13,376 bases of DNA, from positions 1 to 13,376 of the forward strand of contig CAIRRW010000180.1 in NCBI GenBank assembly GCA_903881065.1, given 5' to 3'. The stretch is from an uncultured Bacteroidota bacterium (GTDB lineage: Bacteria > Bacteroidota > Bacteroidia > 2-12-FULL-35-15). The position numbers and the translations under genes are program-made. This document shows, piece after piece, positions 6,389 through 13,368 of the stretch. Numbering within the stretch: position 1 is the stretch's first letter; every line of letters begins with the position of its first letter. The notes under the pieces are model-generated. The model saw only the letters and a program-made list of their open reading frames with translations, made no database searches and had not been told where the DNA came from.

Positions 6389-7357
6389 ATGAAAAGAGTA
6401 TTAATTACAGGCGCAGCAGGGTTTTTAGGTTCTCACCTTTGCGATAGATTTATTAAAGAAGGATACCATGTTATCGGCATGGATAATTTGATTACCGGCG
6501 ACTTAAAAAACATTGAACATCTTACCAAACTTGAACATTTTGAGTTTTATCATCACGATGTTTCCAAGTTTGTGTTTGTTCCCGGCGATTTGGATTATAT
6601 TCTGCATTTTGCTTCGCCTGCTTCTCCTATTGATTATTTAAAAATTCCGATTCAAACTTTAAAGGTAAGTTCGCTTGGAACTCATAATTTACTTGGTTTG
6701 GCTCGTGTAAAAAAAGCACGCATTCTTGTGGCTTCCACTTCCGAAGTTTATGGCGACCCTTTGGTTCATCCGCAAACAGAGGAATATTGGGGAAATGTAA
6801 ATCCTGTGGGCCCTAGAGGAGTTTATGATGAAGCGAAACGATTTATGGAAGCAATGACAATGGCTTACCATACTTATCATGGTTTGGAAACCCGCATTAT
6901 ACGTATTTTTAATACTTACGGACCGAGAATGCGACTTAATGATGGTCGTGTATTACCTGCTTTTATTGGGCAAGCACTAAGAGGCGAGGATTTAACTATG
7001 TTTGGTGACGGCTCTCAAACCCGTTCATTCTGTTATGTGGATGATTTGGTTGAAGGAATATATCGTTTGCTGATGAGTGATTATGTACAGCCTATGAACA
7101 TTGGCAATCCAAGTGAAATAACGATTAAAGAGTTTGGAGAAGAGATAATTAAACTTACTGGTACATCTCAAAAATTAATTTCGAAACCTTTGCCGCAGGA
7201 TGACCCGAAACAGCGTAAACCTGATATTACAAAAGCCAGGGCAATTTTAGGCTGGGAACCAAAAGTTAGCCGTGAAGAAGGATTAAAAATAACTTATAAC
7301 TATTTTAAATCTTTATCAAAAGACGAATTGAATAAAACGGAGCACCGTCAGTTTTAA
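6389..7357 (+). CDS. UDP-glucuronate decarboxylase (UDP-xylose synthase)
   Basis: Converts UDP-GlcA to UDP-xylose through 4-keto intermediates with bound NAD+. It is an extended SDR of 322 residues from ATG 6389; the frame extends 11 codons upstream into ugd, but that start is unlikely because it would overlap ugd and add residues before the Rossmann strand. TGAAGFLGSH (7-16) binds NAD. FASPASP (74-80) and TSEVYGDP (117-124) with the catalytic Glu119, then NPVGPRGVYDEAKRF (138-152) with Tyr146 and Lys150, are UXS-family motifs; IFNTYGPRMR and QTRSFCYVDDL are also typical. The family commonly has a C or S where GPRGVYDE has V. It directly follows ugd, so both steps from UDP-Glc are supplied together. 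A repeat array of 21-bp units lies after it. Confidence 0.92.
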   Translation: MKRVLITGAAGFLGSHLCDRFIKEGYHVIGMDNLITGDLKNIEHLTKLEHFEFYHHDVSKFVFVPGDLDYILHFASPASPIDYLKIPIQTLKVSSLGTHNLLGLARVKKARILVASTSEVYGDPLVHPQTEEYWGNVNPVGPRGVYDEAKRFMEAMTMAYHTYHGLETRIIRIFNTYGPRMRLNDGRVLPAFIGQALRGEDLTMFGDGSQTRSFCYVDDLVEGIYRLLMSDYVQPMNIGNPSEITIKEFGEEIIKLTGTSQKLISKPLPQDDPKQRKPDITKARAILGWEPKVSREEGLKITYNYFKSLSKDELNKTEHRQF

Positions 7358-7642
7358 TAGAGAGGAATTGATGGTACAAATAGGCAGGGATTTTAATAAA
7401 AGTGTTGTATTAGCGACGGATAAAGGCAAAGATGGTGATAAGGTTGCCTCTACTCTACTCTTTATGCTGATAATTCTACTCTTTTTATTGCCAATTCTAC
7501 TCTTTTCTTTGAGAATTCTACTCTTATTATTGCCAATTCTACTCTTTTTTTCGCGAATTTCACTCTTATTATTGAGAATTACTGTCGACTTTAACAGAAT
7601 AAAGAGTAAAAATATTAACGTATTCTTAGTATCAAAAATATA
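7358..7642 (+). other. 285-bp gap inside the operon carrying a 21-bp repeat array
   Basis: This is the only sizeable gap in an otherwise tight run of genes. Open frames exist on both strands, but on the plus strand the frame gives a low-complexity Leu/Ile/Phe-rich product and on the minus strand a Lys-Ser-Arg-Ile-rich product. Both are simple readings of the repeat, and the minus frame runs into wbpD. I see no terminator and no clear TAnnTTTG box, so transcription may read through. Positions 7358-7450 hold nothing recognisable. Confidence 0.65.
7451..7590 (+). repeat. 21-bp tandem array (about 6-7 units) between uxs and wbpD
   Basis: The motif ATTCTACTCTTTTTATTG plus three bases recurs at exactly 21-bp intervals. 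The reference base (C of TTCTAC, or its equivalent) falls at 7455, 7476, 7497, 7518, 7539, 7560 and 7581, the last two diverged. The ends of successive units tend to alternate between TTGCCA and TTGAGA or TCGCGA, giving a partial 42-bp higher-order period and creating GAATTC-type palindromes at unit borders. An inverted piece, TAAAGAGTA at 7600-7608, is complementary to TACTCTTTA at 7457-7465. Twenty-one bp is two helical turns and seven codons. Function unknown. Confidence 0.85.
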
Positions 7643-8218
7643 ATGACTAAAGAATATTTTGTACACGATAGTGCAATAATAGATGCTGGCTGCAAGATTG
7701 GGAAAGGCTGTAAAATATGGCATTTCTCGCATATTATGCCTAACAGTATTATTGGAGAAAATTGCAATATCGGGCAAAATGTGGTTATTTCTCCTGATGT
7801 GGTTTTAGGAAATAATGTGAAAGTGCAAAACAATGTTTCGATTTATACCGGAGTTATTTGTGATGATGATGTTTTTCTGGGGCCTTCAATGGTTTTTACT
7901 AATGTAATTAATCCACGAAGTGCAATAAACCGTAAAAACGAATATGTTAAAACTCATGTTGGCAAAGGAGCTACAATTGGCGCAAATGCTACTATTGTTT
8001 GCGGACATGATATTGGGGAATTTGCTTTTATTGGTGCCGGAGCTGTTGTTACAAAGGATGTTCAACCGTATTCGTTATGGGTTGGCAATCCTGCAAAACA
8101 AATTGGCTGGGTGAGCGAATATGGTCATAAACTGGCTTTTGATAAAGATGGACAGGCGGTTTGCAAGGAAAGTAAACAGAAATATAAATTAGAAAGCGGG
8201 AAGGTTTGTAAATTATAA
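7643..8218 (+). CDS. wbpD: UDP-GlcNAc(3NH2)A N-acetyltransferase, WbpD-like
   Basis: Acetylates the 3-amino group of UDP-2-acetamido-3-amino-2,3-dideoxy-glucuronate with acetyl-CoA, the last step to UDP-GlcNAc(3NAc)A. It is a left-handed beta-helix (hexapeptide) protein of 191 residues, the normal length. Hexapeptide turns run from about residue 10 to 140 (IGKGCKI, IIGENCNIGQNVVISP, VFLGPSMVFTNVINPRS, VGKGATIGANATIVCGHDIG, FIGAGAVVTKDV). FTNVINPRSAINRK (85-98) is the loop carrying the substrate-binding Asn of WbpD/WlbB enzymes. PYSLWVGNPAKQIGWVSEYG (142-161) is the acetyl-CoA-side motif of the family. The C-terminal tail has two spaced cysteines. The stop codon is immediately followed by the wbpB ATG, so the two are translationally coupled. 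Confidence 0.9.
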   Translation: MTKEYFVHDSAIIDAGCKIGKGCKIWHFSHIMPNSIIGENCNIGQNVVISPDVVLGNNVKVQNNVSIYTGVICDDDVFLGPSMVFTNVINPRSAINRKNEYVKTHVGKGATIGANATIVCGHDIGEFAFIGAGAVVTKDVQPYSLWVGNPAKQIGWVSEYGHKLAFDKDGQAVCKESKQKYKLESGKVCKL

Positions 8219-9244
8219 ATGGGGAAGATAAAGTTTGCAATAATCGGGCAGGGGCATATTGGGCAGCGGCATGCAGAGATGGTGAGGAGAAATTCGGAAG
8301 CTGAACTTGTTGCTGTTTGTGATGTGTTGCCGAAGGAAGATTTGGGGCTTGCCGGCATTGATGAAAAATATTATACATCAATTGATGAGTTGCTTGCTGC
8401 CAATAACGATTTAGATGTTGTTACAATTTGTACCCCAAACGGATTGCATTGCGAACATGCATTATTGGCTATTGATTCAGGGAAAAATGTGGTGGTTGAA
8501 AAACCAATGGCTTTGACAAAAACAGATTGTGAAACGATAATTAATAGTGCTTCAGCAAAAAACAAAACCGTGTTTTGTGTGATGCAAAACAGATATTCTC
8601 CGCCCTCTGCCTGGTTGAAAAAGATTGTTGAGGAAAAAATAATTGGAGATATCTTTATTGTTGAATTAAATTGTTTTTGGAACAGAGACGAAAAATACTA
8701 TAAACAGGGAGGTTGGAGAGGTACACAAAGTTTTGATGGCGGAACTTTATTTACTCAGTTTTCTCATTTCATTGATATTATGTATTGGTTATTTGGCGAC
8801 ATAAAGGATATACAGGCTTTGTTTAAAGATTTTAATCATAACAAGCTTACAGAATTTGAAGACAGCGGATTAGTAAGTTTTAATTTTGAAAGTGGAGGAA
8901 TGGGTTGTATTAATTACTCTACAGCAGTTTGGGGAAGTAATTTAGAAAGCAGTATTACTGTAGTTGGAAGTAAAGGAAGTGTAAAATTAGGCGGACAGTA
9001 TCTTGAAAAAGTGGAGTATTGCAACATAAAAGAGTATACAATACCTGAACTTGGCCCTACAAATTCGGCTAATGATTATGGAACATATAAAGGGTCGGCA
9101 AATAATCATCCTCAGGTAATCACCAATGTTATTAATACTTTAAAGGGCAAAACAGAAATCACAACAAACGCAATGGAAGGGTTAAAAGTTGTGGATATTA
9201 TTGAACGGATTTATTCATTAAGAAAAGAGAATAGAAAATCATGA
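8219..9244 (+). CDS. wbpB: UDP-GlcNAcA 3-dehydrogenase, WbpB-like
   Basis: Oxidises C3 of UDP-GlcNAcA to the 3-keto sugar with NAD(H), feeding the WbpE aminotransferase. It is a Gfo/Idh/MocA-family oxidoreductase of 341 residues. FAIIGQGHIGQRH (6-18) is the Rossmann loop. CTPNGLH (71-77) and VVVEKPMALT (91-100) with the conserved Lys95 form the nicotinamide pocket. GGWRGTQSFDGGTLFTQFSH (164-183) and HFID (183-186) supply the His and Asp of the active site and are WbpB-like. Its start abuts the wbpD stop (TAA-ATG) and its stop overlaps the wbpA start (ATGA), so wbpD-wbpB-wbpA form a coupled unit. Confidence 0.9.
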   Translation: MGKIKFAIIGQGHIGQRHAEMVRRNSEAELVAVCDVLPKEDLGLAGIDEKYYTSIDELLAANNDLDVVTICTPNGLHCEHALLAIDSGKNVVVEKPMALTKTDCETIINSASAKNKTVFCVMQNRYSPPSAWLKKIVEEKIIGDIFIVELNCFWNRDEKYYKQGGWRGTQSFDGGTLFTQFSHFIDIMYWLFGDIKDIQALFKDFNHNKLTEFEDSGLVSFNFESGGMGCINYSTAVWGSNLESSITVVGSKGSVKLGGQYLEKVEYCNIKEYTIPELGPTNSANDYGTYKGSANNHPQVITNVINTLKGKTEITTNAMEGLKVVDIIERIYSLRKENRKS

Positions 9245-10530
9245 TTAAAAAAATTAAAAATAAAGAAGCGAAAATCGCAATCATTGGTCTTGGATATGTT
9301 GGTTTACCAATTGCCTTGGCATTTGCAAAAAAAGTAAAAGTTATCGGCTTTGATATTAATGAAGAGCGGGTGAAAATGATGCAAAATAAAATCGATCCTT
9401 CGCAGGAACTCGATTCTAAAGAGTTTGATGGATGCGATATTGAATTTACTACTTCGATTGAAGTTTTAAGACAAGCCAACTTTTTTATTGTTGCTGTCCC
9501 TACACCAATTGATGAGCACAATTTACCGGATTTAAAACCATTGATTGGAGCATCCACATCAGTTGGAAAAGCATTAAAAAAGGGTGACTATGTAGTTTAT
9601 GAATCTACTGTTTATCCAGGCTGTACTGAAGAAGATTGCATACCTGTACTCGAAGAAGTATCAGGTTTAAAATTCAAAACAGATTTTAAAGTAGGCTATT
9701 CTCCGGAGAGAATAAATCCAGGAGATAAGGAACATACCATCACAAAAATTTTAAAAGTTGTTTCTGGCTGCGATGAAGAATCTTTGGAAGTAATTGCCGA
9801 AACATATAAGATTATTGTAGAGCCGGGAGTGCACAAAGCGCCTTCTATAAAGGTTGCTGAAGCTGCAAAAATCATTGAGAATACTCAAAGAGATGTAAAT
9901 ATTTCTTTGATGAATGAACTCTCCATTATTTTCAGCAGACTGGGAATTAATACGTTTGATGTGCTTGAAGCTGCAGGTACTAAATGGAATTTTTTAAAGT
10001 TCTCGCCTGGTTTGGTTGGCGGGCATTGCATTGGTGTTGACCCATATTATTTAACGTATAAGGCTGAAGCATTGGGTTATCATTCCCGGGTTATCAATTC
10101 CGGGAGGTATGTAAACGATTCAATGGGATTTTATGTTGCCAAACAAACTGTAAAAAGTATTATTGCTGCAAAGAAAAATATTTCTGAGTCACGCGTTTTG
10201 GTTATGGGTGCTACATTTAAAGAGAATGTTAGTGATATACGTAATTCAAAAGTTGCGGATGTAATAAAAGAATTTGAATCCTTTGGTGTTAAAGTTGATA
10301 TCGTTGACCCTTATGCTTCTTCTGAAGAACTAAAACATGAATATGGTTTTGGATTAATTGAGAAAGCTGGAACAGGATACGATGCTGTTGTAGTATGCGT
10401 TAATCATAAGGAATATTTAAATTTAGATGAACAATACTACAAATCTATTCTTTCAGAAGGCGGTGTCGTAGTTGATGTTAAAGGAATACTAAGAGGAAAG
10501 ATTAAAGAATTAAATTATTGGAGTTTATAA
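9241..10530 (+). CDS. wbpA: UDP-N-acetylglucosamine 6-dehydrogenase, WbpA/TviB type
   Basis: Oxidises UDP-GlcNAc at C6 to UDP-GlcNAcA, the entry step to the diacetamido-uronic acid. It has 429 residues. IIGLGYVGLPIALAFAKK (14-31) is the NAD loop in the form typical of UDP-HexNAc dehydrogenases, followed by VAVPTPIDEHNLPDL (84-98), ESTVYPGCTEE (121-131), GYSPERINPGDKEH (152-165) and PGLVGGHCIGVDPYYLTYKA (256-275) with catalytic Cys263. Lys210 in VAEAAKIIENTQRDVNI is the conserved lysine. The SPERINPGD and GGHCIGVDP blocks distinguish it from the UDP-Glc enzyme at 5076. Its ATG overlaps the wbpB stop by 4 bases. If the operon's epimerase acts on its product, UDP-GalNAcA, as in Vi antigen synthesis, would be a second output. 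Confidence 0.93.
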   Translation: MIKKIKNKEAKIAIIGLGYVGLPIALAFAKKVKVIGFDINEERVKMMQNKIDPSQELDSKEFDGCDIEFTTSIEVLRQANFFIVAVPTPIDEHNLPDLKPLIGASTSVGKALKKGDYVVYESTVYPGCTEEDCIPVLEEVSGLKFKTDFKVGYSPERINPGDKEHTITKILKVVSGCDEESLEVIAETYKIIVEPGVHKAPSIKVAEAAKIIENTQRDVNISLMNELSIIFSRLGINTFDVLEAAGTKWNFLKFSPGLVGGHCIGVDPYYLTYKAEALGYHSRVINSGRYVNDSMGFYVAKQTVKSIIAAKKNISESRVLVMGATFKENVSDIRNSKVADVIKEFESFGVKVDIVDPYASSEELKHEYGFGLIEKAGTGYDAVVVCVNHKEYLNLDEQYYKSILSEGGVVVDVKGILRGKIKELNYWSL

Positions 10531-10549
10531 TTAAGTTTAAAATTATAAG

Positions 10550-11602
10550 ATGAAAAAGATATTAATCACTGGAGGAGCCGGTTTTATTGGCTCACACGTT
10601 GTAAGGTTATTTGTAAATAAATATCCGAACTATGAAATAGTTAACCTGGATAAATTGACTTATGCAGGGAATCTAGCTAATTTAAAGGATATCGAAAACA
10701 AATCAAATTATAGTTTTGTAAAAGGTGATATTGTAGATGCTGCATTTATAAATGAATTATTTTCAAAAAATAAATTTGATTCTGTAATTCATTTGGCTGC
10801 CGAAAGCCATGTGGATAGAAGCATTACAAATCCTTTAGAGTTTGTGATGACAAATGTTATCGGCACCGTTAATCTTTTGAATGCTGCTAAAAATGAATGG
10901 AAAGACAACTTTTCGGCACATCGTTTTTATCACGTATCAACTGATGAAGTTTACGGAACATTAGGAGAAACTGGTTTGTTTACTGAAACAACAGCCTATG
11001 ACCCTCACAGTCCGTACTCTGCATCTAAAGCCAGTTCCGACCATTTTGTGAGAGCGTATCATGATACTTATGGCTTGGATGCAGTAATTTCAAACTGTTC
11101 GAACAATTATGGAAGTTATCATTTCCCTGAAAAACTTATTCCTCTTTCCATTTACAATATCAAGAATAATAAATCAATTCCGATTTACGGAAAAGGTGAA
11201 AATATACGTGACTGGTTATTTGTAGAAGATCATGCAAGAGCTATTGATGTAATATTCCATAATGCAAAAGCAGGAACTACTTACAATATTGGCGGACATA
11301 ATGAATGGACTAACATTGACTTGATTCATTTGTTGTGCAAGATAATGGATAAGAAATTGAATCGTCCGGAAGGCAAATCTGCAGAACTTATAACATACGT
11401 AAAAGACCGCGCCGGACATGATATGCGCTATGCGATTGACAGTTCCAAACTTCAAAAAGAATTAGGCTGGACACCTTCTTTACAATTTGAAGAAGGATTG
11501 GAAAGAACCGTTGACTGGTATCTTGCCAATGAAGAGTGGCTGAATAACGTTACTTCAGGAGATTATAAAAAATACTACGAACAGCAATATGTAAAAAGAT
11601 AG
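10550..11602 (+). CDS. rfbB: dTDP-glucose 4,6-dehydratase
   Basis: Converts dTDP-glucose to dTDP-4-keto-6-deoxyglucose with bound NAD+, the branch point for rhamnose and other deoxysugars. It is an extended SDR of 350 residues. TGGAGFIGSH (7-16) binds NAD. DKLTYAGNLANL (34-45), HLAAESHVDRSI (81-92), STDEVYG (130-136) with catalytic Asp132 and Glu133, and YSASKASSDH (156-165) with Tyr156 and Lys160 are RmlB signatures. NNYGSYHFPEKLIP (185-198) and the late KDRAGHDMRYAID segment complete the family pattern. It sits 19 bases after wbpA. The other rml genes (A, C, D) are not in the window, so the final dTDP sugar cannot be fixed from here. Confidence 0.95.
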   Translation: MKKILITGGAGFIGSHVVRLFVNKYPNYEIVNLDKLTYAGNLANLKDIENKSNYSFVKGDIVDAAFINELFSKNKFDSVIHLAAESHVDRSITNPLEFVMTNVIGTVNLLNAAKNEWKDNFSAHRFYHVSTDEVYGTLGETGLFTETTAYDPHSPYSASKASSDHFVRAYHDTYGLDAVISNCSNNYGSYHFPEKLIPLSIYNIKNNKSIPIYGKGENIRDWLFVEDHARAIDVIFHNAKAGTTYNIGGHNEWTNIDLIHLLCKIMDKKLNRPEGKSAELITYVKDRAGHDMRYAIDSSKLQKELGWTPSLQFEEGLERTVDWYLANEEWLNNVTSGDYKKYYEQQYVKR

Positions 11603-11622
11603 TTATAAGTTATAACTAAAAT

Positions 11623-12615
11623 ATGTACGATACTCCATTTCACACTTTAGATATTTCAACAAAAACCTTTTTAGTTACGGGAGGTGCCGGCTTTATTGGT
11701 TCCAACATTGTAGAGTATTTATTTAAATACAATGCTAAAAAAGTAATTGTACTTGATAATTTATCAACTGGCTTTGAAGAGAACATCCAGCCTTTTTTAT
11801 CGAGAAATAACTTTCAGTTTACTAAAGGTGACATTTGCAATATTGATGATTGCAATGCCGCCTGCAAAGGAGTCGATTATGTTTTTCATCAGGCTGCATT
11901 AGGTTCTGTGCCAAGGTCTATAAAAAATCCAATTGCTACTCATAATGTAAATGCTACCGGATTTTTAAATGTATTGATTGCTGCTCGCGATGAGAAAGTT
12001 AAACGTGTGGTGTATGCAAGTTCATCTTCAGTATATGGTGACAGTAAAATATTACCGAAGGTGGAAAACCAGATTGGGAAGCAGTTGTCGCCGTATGCTG
12101 TTTCGAAAATGACGAATGAATTGTATGGCGAAATATTTGCGAAAACGTATTCAATGGAAATTATTGGCTTGCGTTACTTTAATATTTTTGGTCCGAGACA
12201 AAATCCGCAAGGCGAGTATGCTGCTGCAATTCCTTTATTTATTAATGCTTTGCTGCATAACAAAGCTCCGGTATTAAATGGTGATGGCGAGCAGACGCGT
12301 GATTTTACTTTTGTGGCAAATGCTGTGCAAGCTAATATAAAGGCTATGTTTGCGGAAAATATAAATACAATGGGTGATGTGTTTAATATTGCTGTGAGCG
12401 AACGAATTTCATTAAAACAACTGGTTGATGTTTTGAGAAATCTTACAGGAAGCAGCATTCAACCTGCATTTAGAGAAGAACGTGCCGGAGATATAAGAGA
12501 TTCGTTGGCGGATATTTCGAAGGCTAAAAATATTTTAAATTATTATCCGCAGATTAAAATAGAGGAAGGATTGAAATATACTTTGGAGTGGTTTAAAACA
12601 AATTATAAATTATAA
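11623..12615 (+). CDS. wbpP: UDP-N-acetylglucosamine(-uronate) 4-epimerase, WbpP/TviC-like
   Basis: Inverts C4 of UDP-GlcNAc (to UDP-GalNAc) or UDP-GlcNAcA (to UDP-GalNAcA), with bound NAD+. It is an extended SDR of 330 residues. VTGGAGFIGSNIVEYL (18-33) binds NAD. FHQAALGSVPRSIKNP (88-103), YASSSSVYGDS (131-141) with the Ser run, and SPYAVSKMTNELY (156-168) with Tyr158 and Lys162 are WbpP-type features; LRYFNIFGPRQNPQGEYAAA (183-202) and RAGDIRDSLADISKA near the C-terminus are also typical. The early FHTLD segment before the Rossmann fold matches the longer N-terminus of WbpP rather than GalE. It starts 20 bases after rfbB. The true substrate cannot be read from sequence; wbpA in the same operon makes the uronate a real option. 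Confidence 0.85.
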   Translation: MYDTPFHTLDISTKTFLVTGGAGFIGSNIVEYLFKYNAKKVIVLDNLSTGFEENIQPFLSRNNFQFTKGDICNIDDCNAACKGVDYVFHQAALGSVPRSIKNPIATHNVNATGFLNVLIAARDEKVKRVVYASSSSVYGDSKILPKVENQIGKQLSPYAVSKMTNELYGEIFAKTYSMEIIGLRYFNIFGPRQNPQGEYAAAIPLFINALLHNKAPVLNGDGEQTRDFTFVANAVQANIKAMFAENINTMGDVFNIAVSERISLKQLVDVLRNLTGSSIQPAFREERAGDIRDSLADISKAKNILNYYPQIKIEEGLKYTLEWFKTNYKL

Positions 12616-12621
12616 AAACAG

Positions 12622-13368
12622 GTGGGATTATTCGATAGATTTAAAAAGAATAAAAGGTTGGAAACGCCTGTGGACTTATCTTATGTGGGTTGTGATATGC
12701 ATTCGCATTTTATACCGGCGATTGATGATGGGTCGAAAAGTGTGGAGGAAAGTGTGGAGATGATTACTGAAATGCATAACTTTGGTTATAGGAAGGTAAT
12801 AACCACGCCACATACGATGAGTGATTATTATAAGAATTCGTCGGCTACGATATTAGCTGGGTTGGAAGACGTGAAGGCTAAAGTGACGGAAAATAAGGTT
12901 CCGATTATTGTGGAAGCTGCTTCTGAATATTATCTGGATTTTGACTTTGAACGTAAACTGGATGAAGAAAAATTATTGACATTCGGTAACAATTATTTAT
13001 TGTTTGAAATTTCGTATATGAACCCTCCAGATAATATGTTTCATGTTATTTTTAAAATGCAAACATTGGGTTATAAACCTGTTCTGGCACATCCCGAACG
13101 ATATAATTTCTGGCATCAGGAATTTAATAAATACCAGGATTTTGTAGATAAAGGAGTTCTTTTGCAAATGAATATTAATTCGCTTTCTGGTTATTATTCT
13201 ATTGCAACAAAGATGGTTGCTGAGCAATTAATAGAGAAAAACATGATTTCTTTTCTCGGTACCGATTGTCATCATATCGGACATATAGAATTGATGAAAA
13301 AAGTAGTTTATGAGCCACATTTGAAACAATTAGTGGAAAGCGGCAATTTGCTTAATCATACATTATAA
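12622..13368 (+). CDS. PHP-domain tyrosine-protein phosphatase, CpsB/YwqE type
   Basis: A metal-dependent phosphotyrosine phosphatase that, in characterised relatives, dephosphorylates the capsule tyrosine kinase and so tunes chain length or export; cytoplasmic. It has 248 residues. DMHSHFIPAIDDGSKS (25-40) holds the first metal-binding histidines (27, 29) and the DDG motif. TTPHTMSDYY (61-70), the Glu in AASEYYLD (about 102), LAHPERYNF (155-163) and FLGTDCHHIGH (211-221) complete the PHP active site. Basic residues 7-12 after MGLFDRF are usual in the Bacteroidetes version. The start is GTG at 12622, six bases after the epimerase stop; no ATG upstream fits. It ends the visible operon; the cognate Wzc-like kinase is not in the window and may lie further right. 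Confidence 0.92.
   Translation: MGLFDRFKKNKRLETPVDLSYVGCDMHSHFIPAIDDGSKSVEESVEMITEMHNFGYRKVITTPHTMSDYYKNSSATILAGLEDVKAKVTENKVPIIVEAASEYYLDFDFERKLDEEKLLTFGNNYLLFEISYMNPPDNMFHVIFKMQTLGYKPVLAHPERYNFWHQEFNKYQDFVDKGVLLQMNINSLSGYYSIATKMVAEQLIEKNMISFLGTDCHHIGHIELMKKVVYEPHLKQLVESGNLLNHTL

Noticed and set aside
7368..7643. Leu-rich membrane protein of 91 residues on the plus strand
   Set aside because: The hydrophobic run ILLFLLPILLF is just the 21-bp repeat read in one frame; the unit length being a multiple of three keeps every frame open. It overlaps the wbpD start and has no promoter or family resemblance.
7316..7777. Lys/Ser/Arg/Ile heptad-repeat protein of 153 residues on the minus strand
   Set aside because: Its repeat portion is the other-strand reading of the same 21-bp array, and its ends are antisense to the decarboxylase and wbpD genes, whose motifs are unmistakable.
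8049..8381. ORF on the minus strand antisense to wbpD and wbpB
   Set aside because: It is a shadow of two well-supported plus-strand genes and shows no recognisable domain.
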